Under the pieces are notes generated by a model that saw nothing but the letters and a program-made list of their open reading frames with translations, did not search any database and had not been told where the DNA came from. From positions 1,550,001-1,614,000 of the forward strand of contig NZ_CP013862.1 of NCBI RefSeq assembly GCF_001307805.1: DNA of 64,000 nt. Direction: 5' to 3'. Of the stretch, positions 42,829 to 50,582 are shown piece by piece (within the stretch, counting starts at the first letter, position 1; each line of letters opens with the position of its first letter). Made by a program: the position numbers and the translations under genes. Source of the DNA: Lentibacillus amyloliquefaciens. GTDB taxonomy: Bacteria; Bacillota; Bacilli; Bacillales; Amphibacillaceae.

Positions 42829-43527
42829 TTACCGGCTTTGTTTATTAACATTCGTCACTTTCCAACCTTTTTCATCAACCCACTCGAGATTGACGACATA
42901 CATCCAGTCCTGGACACCTTCAGGACTGACTTCACCGACTGATTTTTGCGGACCGCCGCCATTTCCCAAGTGCCAGATCGTCATGCTGTCATTCAGACCC
43001 GTTGCCATTTGAATGGCTTTCACCTTTTCATTCCAATCAACTGAACCTTTGTCATAACTGGAAGTATGCTGTCCTGTCTGGGAAGTGCCGATGGGTTCGC
43101 CAATTTGGTCTGAATTAACGCCGTTTCCATCCTGCTCTTCTTGCTGCGATTCGTTTTCTTCTTTATCTTGTTGTTCATTATTATCACTGGTGTCTTGCTG
43201 AGATTCATTTTCTTCCTGACCTTGCTGCTCACTATTATCGCTTGTGTCTTGCTGAGATTCGCTTTCTTCCTGTTCATTGTTCGATTCCTGATCAGAGTTT
43301 ACTGATTCAGAATTTTGATCAGCATTTTCACCTTCAGTGATTTCAACGTCATTATCCTGTCCATTTGACCCACCCGTGTTTTGCTGATCTTCGGTGGTGG
43401 CGTCGCTATCGTTAAATATCATGTTTCCTACAACAGCTAATATAAGGATAAAGACAACACCAATCAGGGAATTCAGTATAAAATTTTTGTTATTTTTATT
43501 CCTGCGCATGCCAGATCGTGTATTCAT
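42829..43527 (-). CDS. yrrS: YrrS/DUF1510 family membrane-anchored protein
   Basis: 232 residues from ATG 43527 (AAAGGAGAC upstream; an earlier in-frame start at 43545 overlaps that site). Short basic N-terminus, one membrane helix (about 16-38: NFILNSLIGVVFILILAVVG), a long acidic linker (about 45-155) with three repeats of the ESQQDTSDN/NEQQ type, and a C-terminal DUF1510 domain (VDWNEKVKAIQMATGLNDSMTIWHLGNGGGPQKSVGEV). In B. subtilis yrrS lies beside the penicillin-binding protein gene pbpI, which is absent here. Confidence 0.88.
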   Translation of the reverse strand: MNTRSGMRRNKNNKNFILNSLIGVVFILILAVVGNMIFNDSDATTEDQQNTGGSNGQDNDVEITEGENADQNSESVNSDQESNNEQEESESQQDTSDNSEQQGQEENESQQDTSDNNEQQDKEENESQQEEQDGNGVNSDQIGEPIGTSQTGQHTSSYDKGSVDWNEKVKAIQMATGLNDSMTIWHLGNGGGPQKSVGEVSPEGVQDWMYVVNLEWVDEKGWKVTNVNKQSR

Positions 43528-44163
43528 GTTCGTCTCCTTTCCCAAAACCTCAATAGTAATCTCAGATAGTAAGAATAATTATCGAGATTTGTTAACTGTC
43601 CATTCCCAAATAACATAGACTTCAAAACTTAAATTATATCTTGAAAACATAAGCTTATTGTCGCTGCTATTTTAAATTAGCATATGATCACCATAAATGC
43701 TTGTATCGTGCTTTTTTAAATAAGCAGTCAGTTCACATAAACTGTTCAATATATGCTCCAGACAGTAAAGTTTATTCGTTCTTCCCGGCAATTTTTCCGG
43801 GGTCCCTAGTCTTACGAGTCATTCATGTGCATCATGCATTTTTCAAAAATGTGTTGGCCGGCGATATAGGTCGGCAGATACATATATACACAAACTAATA
43901 GCACTATCGTTCCCCGTTGATGTTCCCTGCCCCACCCAAACAGTTTTTTATTGCAGCGCTTGCCCCCATTTCCGCAGATTCTTCGATTGTCGTTATAAGA
44001 AGTCATATCACCAATACAATCCGCTGGGACAGCAAAAAGCCCTTGCTAACAAGCATAGCTAAAAGAACACCCGCTGTCACGTTTTTATGATATTCCAGAC
44101 CTTACAGCCATAGGTGATTGGCTTTCTCGCATTACGACTATTAGATGGAAGGGAGTTTTGTCG
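43528..44163. other. Gene-free 630 bp upstream of the third amidase
   Basis: No convincing gene. Hairpin-like CTTCCCGGCAATTTTTCCGGGG at about 43782-43803 and GAAGGGAG before 44164. Confidence 0.4.
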
Positions 44164-44961
44164 ATGAAACTGTACTTAGATCCGGGGCATGGCGGGTCAG
44201 ACCCCGGCGCTCAGGGGAATGGCATCAACGAGAAATCGCTGAATCTTGATATTGCGCTTCGAATCAGGAATGTATTAACGCATGACTATAAAGGGGTTCA
44301 CGTACGCATGAGCCGTTCGGATGACCGGACGAAAAGCTTGCGTGAGCGGACAAATGAAGCAAATGCTTGGGGTGCCGATTTTTATTTATCCATTCATTGC
44401 AATTCGTTTAACGGTGTTGCCCGTGGGTATGAGGACTTTATCCACAGTAGCTTAACAGATGCGTCCAAAACAGCGGCTTTTCAGAAGACCATTCATCATG
44501 AAATCATGAAGGTCAATCAGCTGTCGGACCGCGGACGGAAAAAAAGAAATTTTCATGTGCTGAGGGAAACCGCAATGCCGGCACTATTGACGGAAAATGG
44601 ATTTATCGACAACACACACGACGCACGGCTTATGGCTGATCCAGAATGGCGGCAATCTGTAGCGCGCGGTCATGTTAACGGACTGGCGAAAGCATTTAAA
44701 TTGAAGCTGACGACATCCAGCAAGGCACTCTATAAAGTCATCGCTGGCGGTTTTCATTCAAACGATAATGCCAAGAAGCGTGTAAAACAGCTCGGGTCGC
44801 ATGACATCGACGTGTTTATCACCGAAACAACCATTTCCGGAAAGCCTTGGTATCGTATTCAAGCCGGTGCATTTTCAAGCAGGAAAAATGCTGAAGCACA
44901 ATTGAAAGCCGTCCGTGGTGCAGGTATTGACGACGCGTATATAACCGCTAAAAAACGTTAG
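44164..44961 (+). CDS. Leaderless CwlC-like N-acetylmuramoyl-L-alanine amidase with SPOR repeats
   Basis: 265 residues from ATG 44164 (GGAAGGGAG upstream). Third paralogue: KLYLDPGHGGSDPGAQGNG, SIHCNSFNG, LLTENGFIDN with ligands H9, E23/24 and H78; SPOR repeats from about 190 (YKVIAGGFHSNDNAKKR, YRIQAGAFSSRKNAEAQ). More basic in its C-terminal half than the copy at 37238. It converges on ung with only 11 bp between the stops and no clear terminator. Confidence 0.92.
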   Translation: MKLYLDPGHGGSDPGAQGNGINEKSLNLDIALRIRNVLTHDYKGVHVRMSRSDDRTKSLRERTNEANAWGADFYLSIHCNSFNGVARGYEDFIHSSLTDASKTAAFQKTIHHEIMKVNQLSDRGRKKRNFHVLRETAMPALLTENGFIDNTHDARLMADPEWRQSVARGHVNGLAKAFKLKLTTSSKALYKVIAGGFHSNDNAKKRVKQLGSHDIDVFITETTISGKPWYRIQAGAFSSRKNAEAQLKAVRGAGIDDAYITAKKR

Positions 44962-44972
44962 ACCCGGTGAAT

Positions 44973-45644
44973 TCACTCCTGCAGATGCCAGTCTATCGGC
45001 GGCCGGCCTGCCTGTTTCAGAAAGTCATTGGTACGGGAAAACGGCTGGCTGCCAAAGAATCCTTTATGCGCGGAAAAAGGACTAGGATGCGGCGATTTAA
45101 TGATCAAATGGTGCCGCCCGGTAATGAATGCTTCTTTGGCCTGGGCATGGCGTCCCCACAGAATAAATACGACCGGATCCTGCTTGGCATTCACCTGACG
45201 GATAACTTCATTTGTGAAATTTTCCCATCCTTTGCCTCTGTGGGAAGCCGGTTTGCCTGCCCTTACTGTCAGAACCGTGTTCAACAGAAGGACACCTTGT
45301 TCAGCCCAGTCTGTCAGGCAGCCGTGATTCGGACTTTGAATCCCGAGATCATCGCTTAGTTCTTTATAAATGTTTTTTAATGAAGGCGGTATTGAAACAT
45401 GCGGCTGAACGGAAAAGCTCAGCCCATGCGCCTGATTCGGGCCATGATACGGATCCTGCCCGAGAATGACCACTTTCGTATTTTCATAGGTTGTATAATG
45501 AAGCGCATTAAAGATATCATACATATCCGGATAAACCGTTGTGCTGCCATACGCCTGTTTTAAAAACGAACGCAGCTCCAGGTAGTAGTCTTTTTCAAAC
45601 TCATCTGCCATGACCGGCGCCCAGTCATTCGTTAATATAGTCAA
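44973..45644 (-). CDS. ung: Uracil-DNA glycosylase
   Basis: 223 residues. Removes uracil from DNA. Family 1 motifs are complete: [18 protein letters not shown] (about 62-79, catalytic Asp64-type residue), [27 protein letters not shown], and the [17 protein letters not shown]-intercalation motif (about 186-199). TTG 45644 is preceded by GGGGG at a proper distance. Confidence 0.97.
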   Translation of the reverse strand: MTILTNDWAPVMADEFEKDYYLELRSFLKQAYGSTTVYPDMYDIFNALHYTTYENTKVVILGQDPYHGPNQAHGLSFSVQPHVSIPPSLKNIYKELSDDLGIQSPNHGCLTDWAEQGVLLLNTVLTVRAGKPASHRGKGWENFTNEVIRQVNAKQDPVVFILWGRHAQAKEAFITGRHHLIIKSPHPSPFSAHKGFFGSQPFSRTNDFLKQAGRPPIDWHLQE

Positions 45645-45749
45645 AATTTCAAACCCCCAACAATCTTAAATAGCATATAGATTATCATATCACGTCATGG
45701 CAAGACTGAAAATGGGATTAGTTTGGTTAGGGTTGGGATGGCACGCCCG

Positions 45750-45854
45750 GTTAAATTGCTCATTCGCGCAGTTTGTGGTAAATTTCGCGCGGTGTTCCTT
45801 TAAAATCGCGCGGTTATCGTGGTATTTCGCGCGGTCACCACGAGATTTCGCGCG
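45750..45854. repeat. Five tandem 21-bp units ending in TTTCGCGCG
   Basis: Units at 45750-45770, 45771-45791, 45792-45812, 45813-45833 and 45834-45854, each with a variable first part and a conserved end (ATTCGCGCA, ATTTCGCGCG, AAATCGCGCG, ATTTCGCGCG, ATTTCGCGCG). The period is exactly 21 bp, so both strands stay open in some frame and generate a spurious RAK-type heptapeptide frame. Confidence 0.85.
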
Positions 45855-45930
45855 ATACTTTTGCCTCACATTAGAGCACACGCCATTGATTTTAATCATC
45901 CTTACGCAAATTTCTCCAATTTAAACTCGC

Positions 45931-46644
45931 CTACGATTCATCATCATCAACAGGTATCAGCCTATGAAAATAGGAACCGGCGATTTCTCTTAATTTCGTT
46001 TCATTTCCTTTGTCAAAAGCAATCAAAAAACAGGTGGCCGGGCCGGCGGATTTTTCCAAATCGAGCACGCAATCCAGTTGATTCGTCCGTTGCGTCCAGT
46101 TCCGCCATGCCGCCGCAACACCCTTTGAACCAATCGGGAGCAATGCTTTCACCGTTTCCAGCCGGCTCAAATGCTGAAATAACCAAAGCGGTGCAACTTT
46201 CTCAGGTTGTTCCAGCACGTCTTGGCCGACCAGTGGTGTCCCGATAACCGCGAATGCTTCTTGGCCTGAGAAATCGCTTGTTTTTCTGATTGACCGTGTC
46301 CCAATAACTGTCAGACCAAGGCCTGATTGCAAGCCGGGAAAATTGCTCTCAGTGCTTCCGGTGATGGGAAGCTCAGCTAAATCCAATTCATCCAATACCT
46401 GTTCTGCACCATGTTTATAATCCAGCCAGGCCTCGTCACTGGTAAAGTTCTGCATGACGACTGCTTGCACGGCACCTCCTGCAGCAAGGCATTCCATCAC
46501 AGCCACACGACAGGCGAAGCGACCCACAACGGTATTCGATGTTCCGACTGCATCATGCCGCTTTTCACCAATCCCTCCACTGTTATCTGATGCAATAACG
46601 AGCTCTTTTTCAGCTGTCAATGGCAGTATGACAACATTGTTCAT
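45931..46644 (-). CDS. cblS: PurM/AIRS-like kinase, probable alpha-ribazole kinase (CblS-like)
   Basis: 237 residues from ATG 46644 (AAAGGAG upstream). N-terminal PurM-type signature ELVIASDNSGGIGEK...VVGRFACRVAVMECLAAGG, then GLGLTVIGTRSIR and a SAGPATCFLIA end. CblS phosphorylates alpha-ribazole to alpha-ribazole-5'-phosphate, which with the CblT transporter replaces CobT in Listeria and Geobacillus. The position at the end of a cobalamin operon without cobT supports this. CblT is not seen nearby. Function is inferred from context and fold. Confidence 0.72.
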   Translation of the reverse strand: MNNVVILPLTAEKELVIASDNSGGIGEKRHDAVGTSNTVVGRFACRVAVMECLAAGGAVQAVVMQNFTSDEAWLDYKHGAEQVLDELDLAELPITGSTESNFPGLQSGLGLTVIGTRSIRKTSDFSGQEAFAVIGTPLVGQDVLEQPEKVAPLWLFQHLSRLETVKALLPIGSKGVAAAWRNWTQRTNQLDCVLDLEKSAGPATCFLIAFDKGNETKLREIAGSYFHRLIPVDDDES

Positions 46645-46688
46645 TACTGATCAGCTCCTTTTTAGACGGACAATTTTACCGCCGTGCT

Positions 46689-46814
46689 TCCGATCGAAGT
46701 TGTGTCGCTCTCGATCGATTTGGTTCCACCCTCGCTCGATTTGGCGCCTCCCTCGATCGATTTGATGCCACTCACGCGTGATTTGGTGCTGCTGTCGCTC
46801 GGGTTGACACGCGC
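46689..46814. repeat. Six tandem 21-bp units of the CTCGATCGATTTG type
   Basis: 46689-46709, 46710-46730, 46731-46751, 46752-46772, 46773-46793 and 46794-46814; the core is CTCG(A/C)TCGATTTG with a variable tail. It fills the space between pduO and cblS. Repeat sequence is unrelated to the array 900 bp away, but the period is the same. Confidence 0.85.
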
Positions 46815-46816
46815 TT

Positions 46817-47401
46817 TTATCCTTCTTTCTTCTTATTGGATCCGCGGAAAACTTTTGCGCTGCGGGCGTACTCGACATCCGGCACATTCAACCTGGCGTT
46901 GATGACGCGTGCAGCTGCAAAAAAATAGTCCGACAGGCGATTTACATATTTTAATGGGACAGGTGAGATGTCATCTTCTGCTTTCATAAGCGATACAATC
47001 ATTCGTTCAGCCCGGCGTGCGACTGTTCGGGCGATATGAATCGAGGCTGAAGCATCTGAGCCGCCCGGTAATATAAAACGTTCCAGTTCCGATGCTTCAT
47101 CAATCAATTCATCCATTTTGTCTTCCAGGTAAGTAATCGGCTCTTCAGTCAACTTATGGTCGCGTTCATCTTTGATATTGGATAATTCTGAGCCGCAGTC
47201 GAACAGCTCGTGCTGAATTTTTTCAAGGTCTGCCACAATATCCGGGAAAATGGCGTTATCCAATTCCGAAATCGCCTTTCCGACAAATGAATTCACCTCA
47301 TCGATTGTTCCGTACGCTTCAACGCGAATGTCGTCTTTGTCCAATCTTCCGCCAATGACACTTGTCTGCCCTTTGTCACCTGATTTTGTATAAAGTCGCA
47401 T
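46817..47401 (-). CDS. pduO: Cob(I)alamin adenosyltransferase, PduO type
   Basis: 194 residues, ATG 47401 after AAAGGGAGAG. Transfers adenosyl from ATP to cob(I)alamin or cobinamide. N-terminal RLYTKSGDKGQTSVIGG (ATP-binding), VEAYGTIDEVNSFVG, LFDCGSELSN, ILPGGSDASASIHIARTVARRAERM (nucleotide/corrinoid site) and YVNRLSDYFFAAARVIN are all conserved. Abuts the CobU-like gene upstream with no gap. Confidence 0.95.
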   Translation of the reverse strand: MRLYTKSGDKGQTSVIGGRLDKDDIRVEAYGTIDEVNSFVGKAISELDNAIFPDIVADLEKIQHELFDCGSELSNIKDERDHKLTEEPITYLEDKMDELIDEASELERFILPGGSDASASIHIARTVARRAERMIVSLMKAEDDISPVPLKYVNRLSDYFFAAARVINARLNVPDVEYARSAKVFRGSNKKKEG

Positions 47402-47848
47402 TCAAAATCTCTCCCTTTTTATCGTTTGTTCCATGCCATACCAGATTACATCAGCCCGCTCTGCTTGTTTCACTAAATCCTGATAAACCCACCCGGTTAT
47501 ATCCCGCCACAGTCGCTTTCGTTTATCTATCGGCACAATCCCTTTGGAAATGTCTGTACCGATGATAACAAGCTTCCGGTGGCTGTCAGCTTGTTCCCAC
47601 TTCAGCCAGGGGTTGATTTGATTCAGTATGCTTTGGCGCTGGATATCCGGTGGCAGCGCTGAATCTATTTCTGTATAAATCCATTGTTCAAGCCCTTCCA
47701 ATACCACAACAGCCGGAATCGTTTCATAGAACTGTTTCGATAGCATATCACTGTCATAAGCGCTCAACCATAAGCAATGATCTTTAGTATAGTGGTTTTT
47801 CACCCATTTTCGTTTTCCATTGAAGGCACCACCTGTAATGAAGTGCAC
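47402..47848 (-). CDS. Second CobU-like protein (kinase/guanylyltransferase fold)
   Basis: 148 residues, shorter than CobU (186 at 50022). The P-loop-like start MHFITGGAFNGKRKWV has GKR instead of GKS, and the C-terminal IIGTDISKGIVPIDKRKRLWRDITGWVYQDLVKQAERADVIWYG resembles the CobU end (EVTxGxVP..xRxxRDxxGxxNQxxA..ADxVxxxxxG). It lacks the mid-region His motif seen in CobU. It could act on a corrinoid or nucleotide substrate as a partial or diverged CobU; role uncertain. Confidence 0.7.
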   Translation of the reverse strand: MHFITGGAFNGKRKWVKNHYTKDHCLWLSAYDSDMLSKQFYETIPAVVVLEGLEQWIYTEIDSALPPDIQRQSILNQINPWLKWEQADSHRKLVIIGTDISKGIVPIDKRKRLWRDITGWVYQDLVKQAERADVIWYGMEQTIKRERF

Positions 47849-48426
47849 CGGCCGCCCTCCTTCCAGTCATGATAAGTCCAGGAAAGCCTGATCCCGTTAC
47901 CATGCGGAATGTACCATTGCCAGAAAGATTTTGCCTCATCAGCAAGTTCGATTAACAGGGAGCGGATGACCCCGCCGTGTGTCACCAGCAAAACTTCCCC
48001 GTAACCCTGATCATTGATGCTTTCCACTAATGAATGCCAGCCGTTCAGCACCCTTTTTTCCATATCGGCAAAACTTTCCCCATCGGGCGTCTGCTTGGAA
48101 AAAGGATCATCCAGCCATTTCTGGTATGCTGCATCATGACAAAGATCTGCATATGTTTTTAATTCCCACTGACCAAAATTCATTTCACGAAATGCTTCGT
48201 TTGCCATATGCCGCGATCCTTGGCAAAGAATATCAGCTGTTTGCCTGCATCGTGCTAAGTCACTTGAAACACAGAAATCGTAACGCGGCATGTTGCTTCG
48301 CAGTGCTTTTAATGCACGCCTGGCCTTCTTAGTAATCGGCGGATCAGACCAGCCCAAGTATTTCTTTTCCAAATTTTCCGCTGTTACACCATGGCGAAAG
48401 AGTGTAACAGCCACATAACGATCCAT
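47800..48426 (-). CDS. cobC: Alpha-ribazole phosphatase / histidine phosphatase
   Basis: 208 residues from ATG 48426. Removes phosphate from alpha-ribazole-5'-P or adenosylcobalamin-5'-P at the end of the nucleotide-loop pathway. RHG motif LFRHGVTAEN (about 9-18), CVSSDLARCRQTAD, MNFGQWE, and the second catalytic His in LLVTHGGVIRSL (about 155). Overlaps the next gene by 49 bp and cobS upstream by 43 bp, so the genes are packed. Confidence 0.88.
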   Translation of the reverse strand: MDRYVAVTLFRHGVTAENLEKKYLGWSDPPITKKARRALKALRSNMPRYDFCVSSDLARCRQTADILCQGSRHMANEAFREMNFGQWELKTYADLCHDAAYQKWLDDPFSKQTPDGESFADMEKRVLNGWHSLVESINDQGYGEVLLVTHGGVIRSLLIELADEAKSFWQWYIPHGNGIRLSWTYHDWKEGGRCTSLQVVPSMENENG

Positions 48427-49199
48427 AATACCAATTCCATCCCTTCTGAACTCGCACCTAATGTATCACCCGATATGCCGCCGAAATGCTTCTTTATTTT
48501 CGAAGCGATTATATAGCCTATAACGATCATAAAGCTGACGAGGATAAAATAGCTCGCCAATAATTCACTGTTTAATAGCCCTATCAAACTGCCAATTGTG
48601 ATTAAATAGAATCCATAAACCACCCAAAATGACCGGCTCGCACCTTGTTTGAAAAAGTGGGCCATGCCATTATTTCGAGCCGCCGGCAACACCTGCAAAT
48701 AAGCACCCATCAGCATTTTTCCAAGAAACGGAATCAGCACAACCAACAAATATGTCCCATCATGTGCCATGGTGACCAACTTATAAAGAATCACAAAACG
48801 CACGCCAAGAAATACGACAACAGACAGGACACCAAATGCACCGACACGGGGATCCTGCATCACCTCCAGCCGCTTCTCGGGTTCCCGGTAGGAAAAATAG
48901 GCATCGCTTGTGTCAATAAGACCGTCCAGATGAATACCACCTGACAGCAAAATCATAACAAGCCATAAACAAAGCGCGATTATCACTTCAGAAAAAGGTG
49001 TATATGACAAAAACACAAACAAAACAGATGCATAGATGACCCCCTGCAGCAAACCTAGGAGCGGGAATGTCCGCAGTGCAAATGACAAATGAAAACGGCT
49101 CATCGGGAGCTCTCTTTTTATCGGAATGGTTGTGAAAAACTGAAGGTTAATGCCCAGCCCTGTCAAAATGCCGCGCAAACTAGTAAGCATGCGCGTCAC
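48384..49199 (-). CDS. cobS: Adenosylcobinamide-GDP ribazoletransferase
   Basis: 271 residues (GTG 49199; an ATG three codons in at 49190 follows GGGTGA and may be the real start). Membrane enzyme joining alpha-ribazole(-P) to AdoCbi-GDP. Signature GGIHLDGLIDTSDAYFS (about 87-103) with the metal-binding Asp residues, DPRVGAFGVLSV, then five or so membrane segments and a C-terminal SGDTLGASSEGMELVLWI. Overlaps the CobQ-like gene by about 20 bp. Confidence 0.95.
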   Translation of the reverse strand: MTRMLTSLRGILTGLGINLQFFTTIPIKRELPMSRFHLSFALRTFPLLGLLQGVIYASVLFVFLSYTPFSEVIIALCLWLVMILLSGGIHLDGLIDTSDAYFSYREPEKRLEVMQDPRVGAFGVLSVVVFLGVRFVILYKLVTMAHDGTYLLVVLIPFLGKMLMGAYLQVLPAARNNGMAHFFKQGASRSFWVVYGFYLITIGSLIGLLNSELLASYFILVSFMIVIGYIIASKIKKHFGGISGDTLGASSEGMELVLWIVMWLLHSFAMV

Positions 49200-50025
49200 C
49201 CAGCATGATTGTCAGTAATTTTCGCCAATCCAAATGGTTTTCTAAATGCCTCGCCAATTTTGTATACGTCGCTTCTTTTTCCGTGACATTGGCAGTGACA
49301 ACTTCTGGCGAGCTTAAACGATCTTCTTCCACGAGGGCATGTTCGATGTGCGGCATAACGCCCAAAACAGGAATCCCGGTATAGGCTTCAAGCCACTCGC
49401 TGCCTGAAGTAAACGACGTGATATCGCCATGAAATTTATTAATGACGAGCCCCTTCACCCGATTTCGTTCTTCCTGCTCAAGCAAGGCCAATGTCCCGGC
49501 AATACTTGCAAAAGCACCCCCTCTGTCAATATCAGTAACCAGGATGACAGGAACATCTGCCATTTCGGCCAGCGCCATATTGGAGAGATCTTGCGCCTTT
49601 AAGTTCATTTCCACCGGACTGCCCGCCCCTTCGAGAAAAATGAGATCATACTGCTCGTCTAACTTCTCGAGCGCCGATTGAATTGTTTTTCGTGCTTCAT
49701 TGTAATAGATTGTTTGATAATCCCTGCCATTAATGGTTCTGACGGGCTCACCCATAAAAATCACCTCGGTCTGATGATCTTCGGAAGGCTTTAAAACAAT
49801 CGGATTCATATATTCAGAAGGCAAAAGACCTGCTGCTTCTGCTTGCTGGGCCTGCGCAATACTCATCTCTTTTCCATCTTCCATTTGAATCGTACGGTTG
49901 GACATGTTTTGTGCTTTGAATGGCACAGCGGCATATCCTTTTTCTGCAAACAACCGGCACAGAGCAGTTGTCAGAAGACTTTTCCCGACATTTGACGCGG
50001 TCCCTTGAATCATAACCCCTCTCAT
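49180..50025 (-). CDS. cobQ: CobQ-like cobyric acid synthase lacking the glutaminase domain
   Basis: 281 residues from ATG 50025 (ATGA overlap with cobU, AAAGGAG upstream); the frame extends to 50046 without need. The synthetase half is intact: MIQGTASNVGKSLLTTALCR (P-loop), PFKAQNMSNR, EGAGSPVEMNL, DIDRGGAFASI, KFRGDI-like KFHGDI, TGIPVLGVMPH. CobQ is normally about 500 residues, with a C-terminal GATase1 domain carrying a Cys nucleophile; here EEDRLSSPEVV passes directly to a helix YTKLARHLENHLDWRKLLTIM that resembles the very C-terminus of CobQ. The glutaminase part seems cleanly deleted. Confidence 0.85.
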   Translation of the reverse strand: MRGVMIQGTASNVGKSLLTTALCRLFAEKGYAAVPFKAQNMSNRTIQMEDGKEMSIAQAQQAEAAGLLPSEYMNPIVLKPSEDHQTEVIFMGEPVRTINGRDYQTIYYNEARKTIQSALEKLDEQYDLIFLEGAGSPVEMNLKAQDLSNMALAEMADVPVILVTDIDRGGAFASIAGTLALLEQEERNRVKGLVINKFHGDITSFTSGSEWLEAYTGIPVLGVMPHIEHALVEEDRLSSPEVVTANVTEKEATYTKLARHLENHLDWRKLLTIMLGDAHAY

Positions 50026-50582
50026 TGCGCTGCTCCTTTCTTGCAAATCGGAATCCCGTTTTCGACTAAATAAGCGGTATCTGATTGATCGACTATCGCT
50101 TGATGAACGTTTCCGAGTATGTATTGATATTTTTTAATGGATGGTTCCTCAAATGGCAGCCCTATTGTTACTTCATTGGAAACGACAATTAAAGCGGCAG
50201 ACGTTTCCTGGAGACTTACGATATCGGTTAATAGATAATCGATGACACGTTCAGGATCATCCATGTTGCAGTCAAATAAATAATTGTTCAATAGCGTTGT
50301 CACGCAATCGAGGACGAGTATATCCTGTTTTGAAAAATGCTTGGCAATACGATGCAGATGATACGGACATTCCCATGTTTCCCAGTGAACGGATGCGTTT
50401 TGCCGGTCTTCCTTGTGGCGGGCAATCCGGGCCGTCATCTCCTTATCAGAAGGCATGCCGCACGCAATATAATGCAGGTTTGCTTGCAAGTTTTGACCTA
50501 ACTTAATAGCGGCTTTCTCAGCATACGAGCTCTTCCCGCTCCGAACTCCGCCAGTAATAAAAGTCAGTTTCCCTGTTTCCAT
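50022..50582 (-). CDS. cobU: Adenosylcobinamide kinase / adenosylcobinamide-phosphate guanylyltransferase
   Basis: 186 residues, ATG 50582. Phosphorylates AdoCbi and attaches GMP. P-loop ITGGVRSGKSSYAE (about 9-22), YIACG and the ARIARHKEDR/WETWE region with the guanylylated His, DCVTTLLNNYL, VSNEVTIGLPFEEPSIKKYQYILGNVHQAI. Overlaps cobD (19 bp) and cobQ (4 bp). Confidence 0.95.
   Translation of the reverse strand: METGKLTFITGGVRSGKSSYAEKAAIKLGQNLQANLHYIACGMPSDKEMTARIARHKEDRQNASVHWETWECPYHLHRIAKHFSKQDILVLDCVTTLLNNYLFDCNMDDPERVIDYLLTDIVSLQETSAALIVVSNEVTIGLPFEEPSIKKYQYILGNVHQAIVDQSDTAYLVENGIPICKKGAAQ

Noticed and set aside
45690..45899. Minus-strand frame with repeated RAK heptapeptides
   Set aside because: A by-product of 21-bp repeats that never contain stops; no site, and the DNA repeat explains it.
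45750..46814. Possible CRISPR array
   Set aside because: Unit is 21 bp including the variable part; conserved core is 9-13 bp and no cas genes are near. Not CRISPR.
46651..46887. Minus-strand frame with QIDR-type heptapeptide repeats
   Set aside because: Same explanation: 21-bp array between pduO and cblS.
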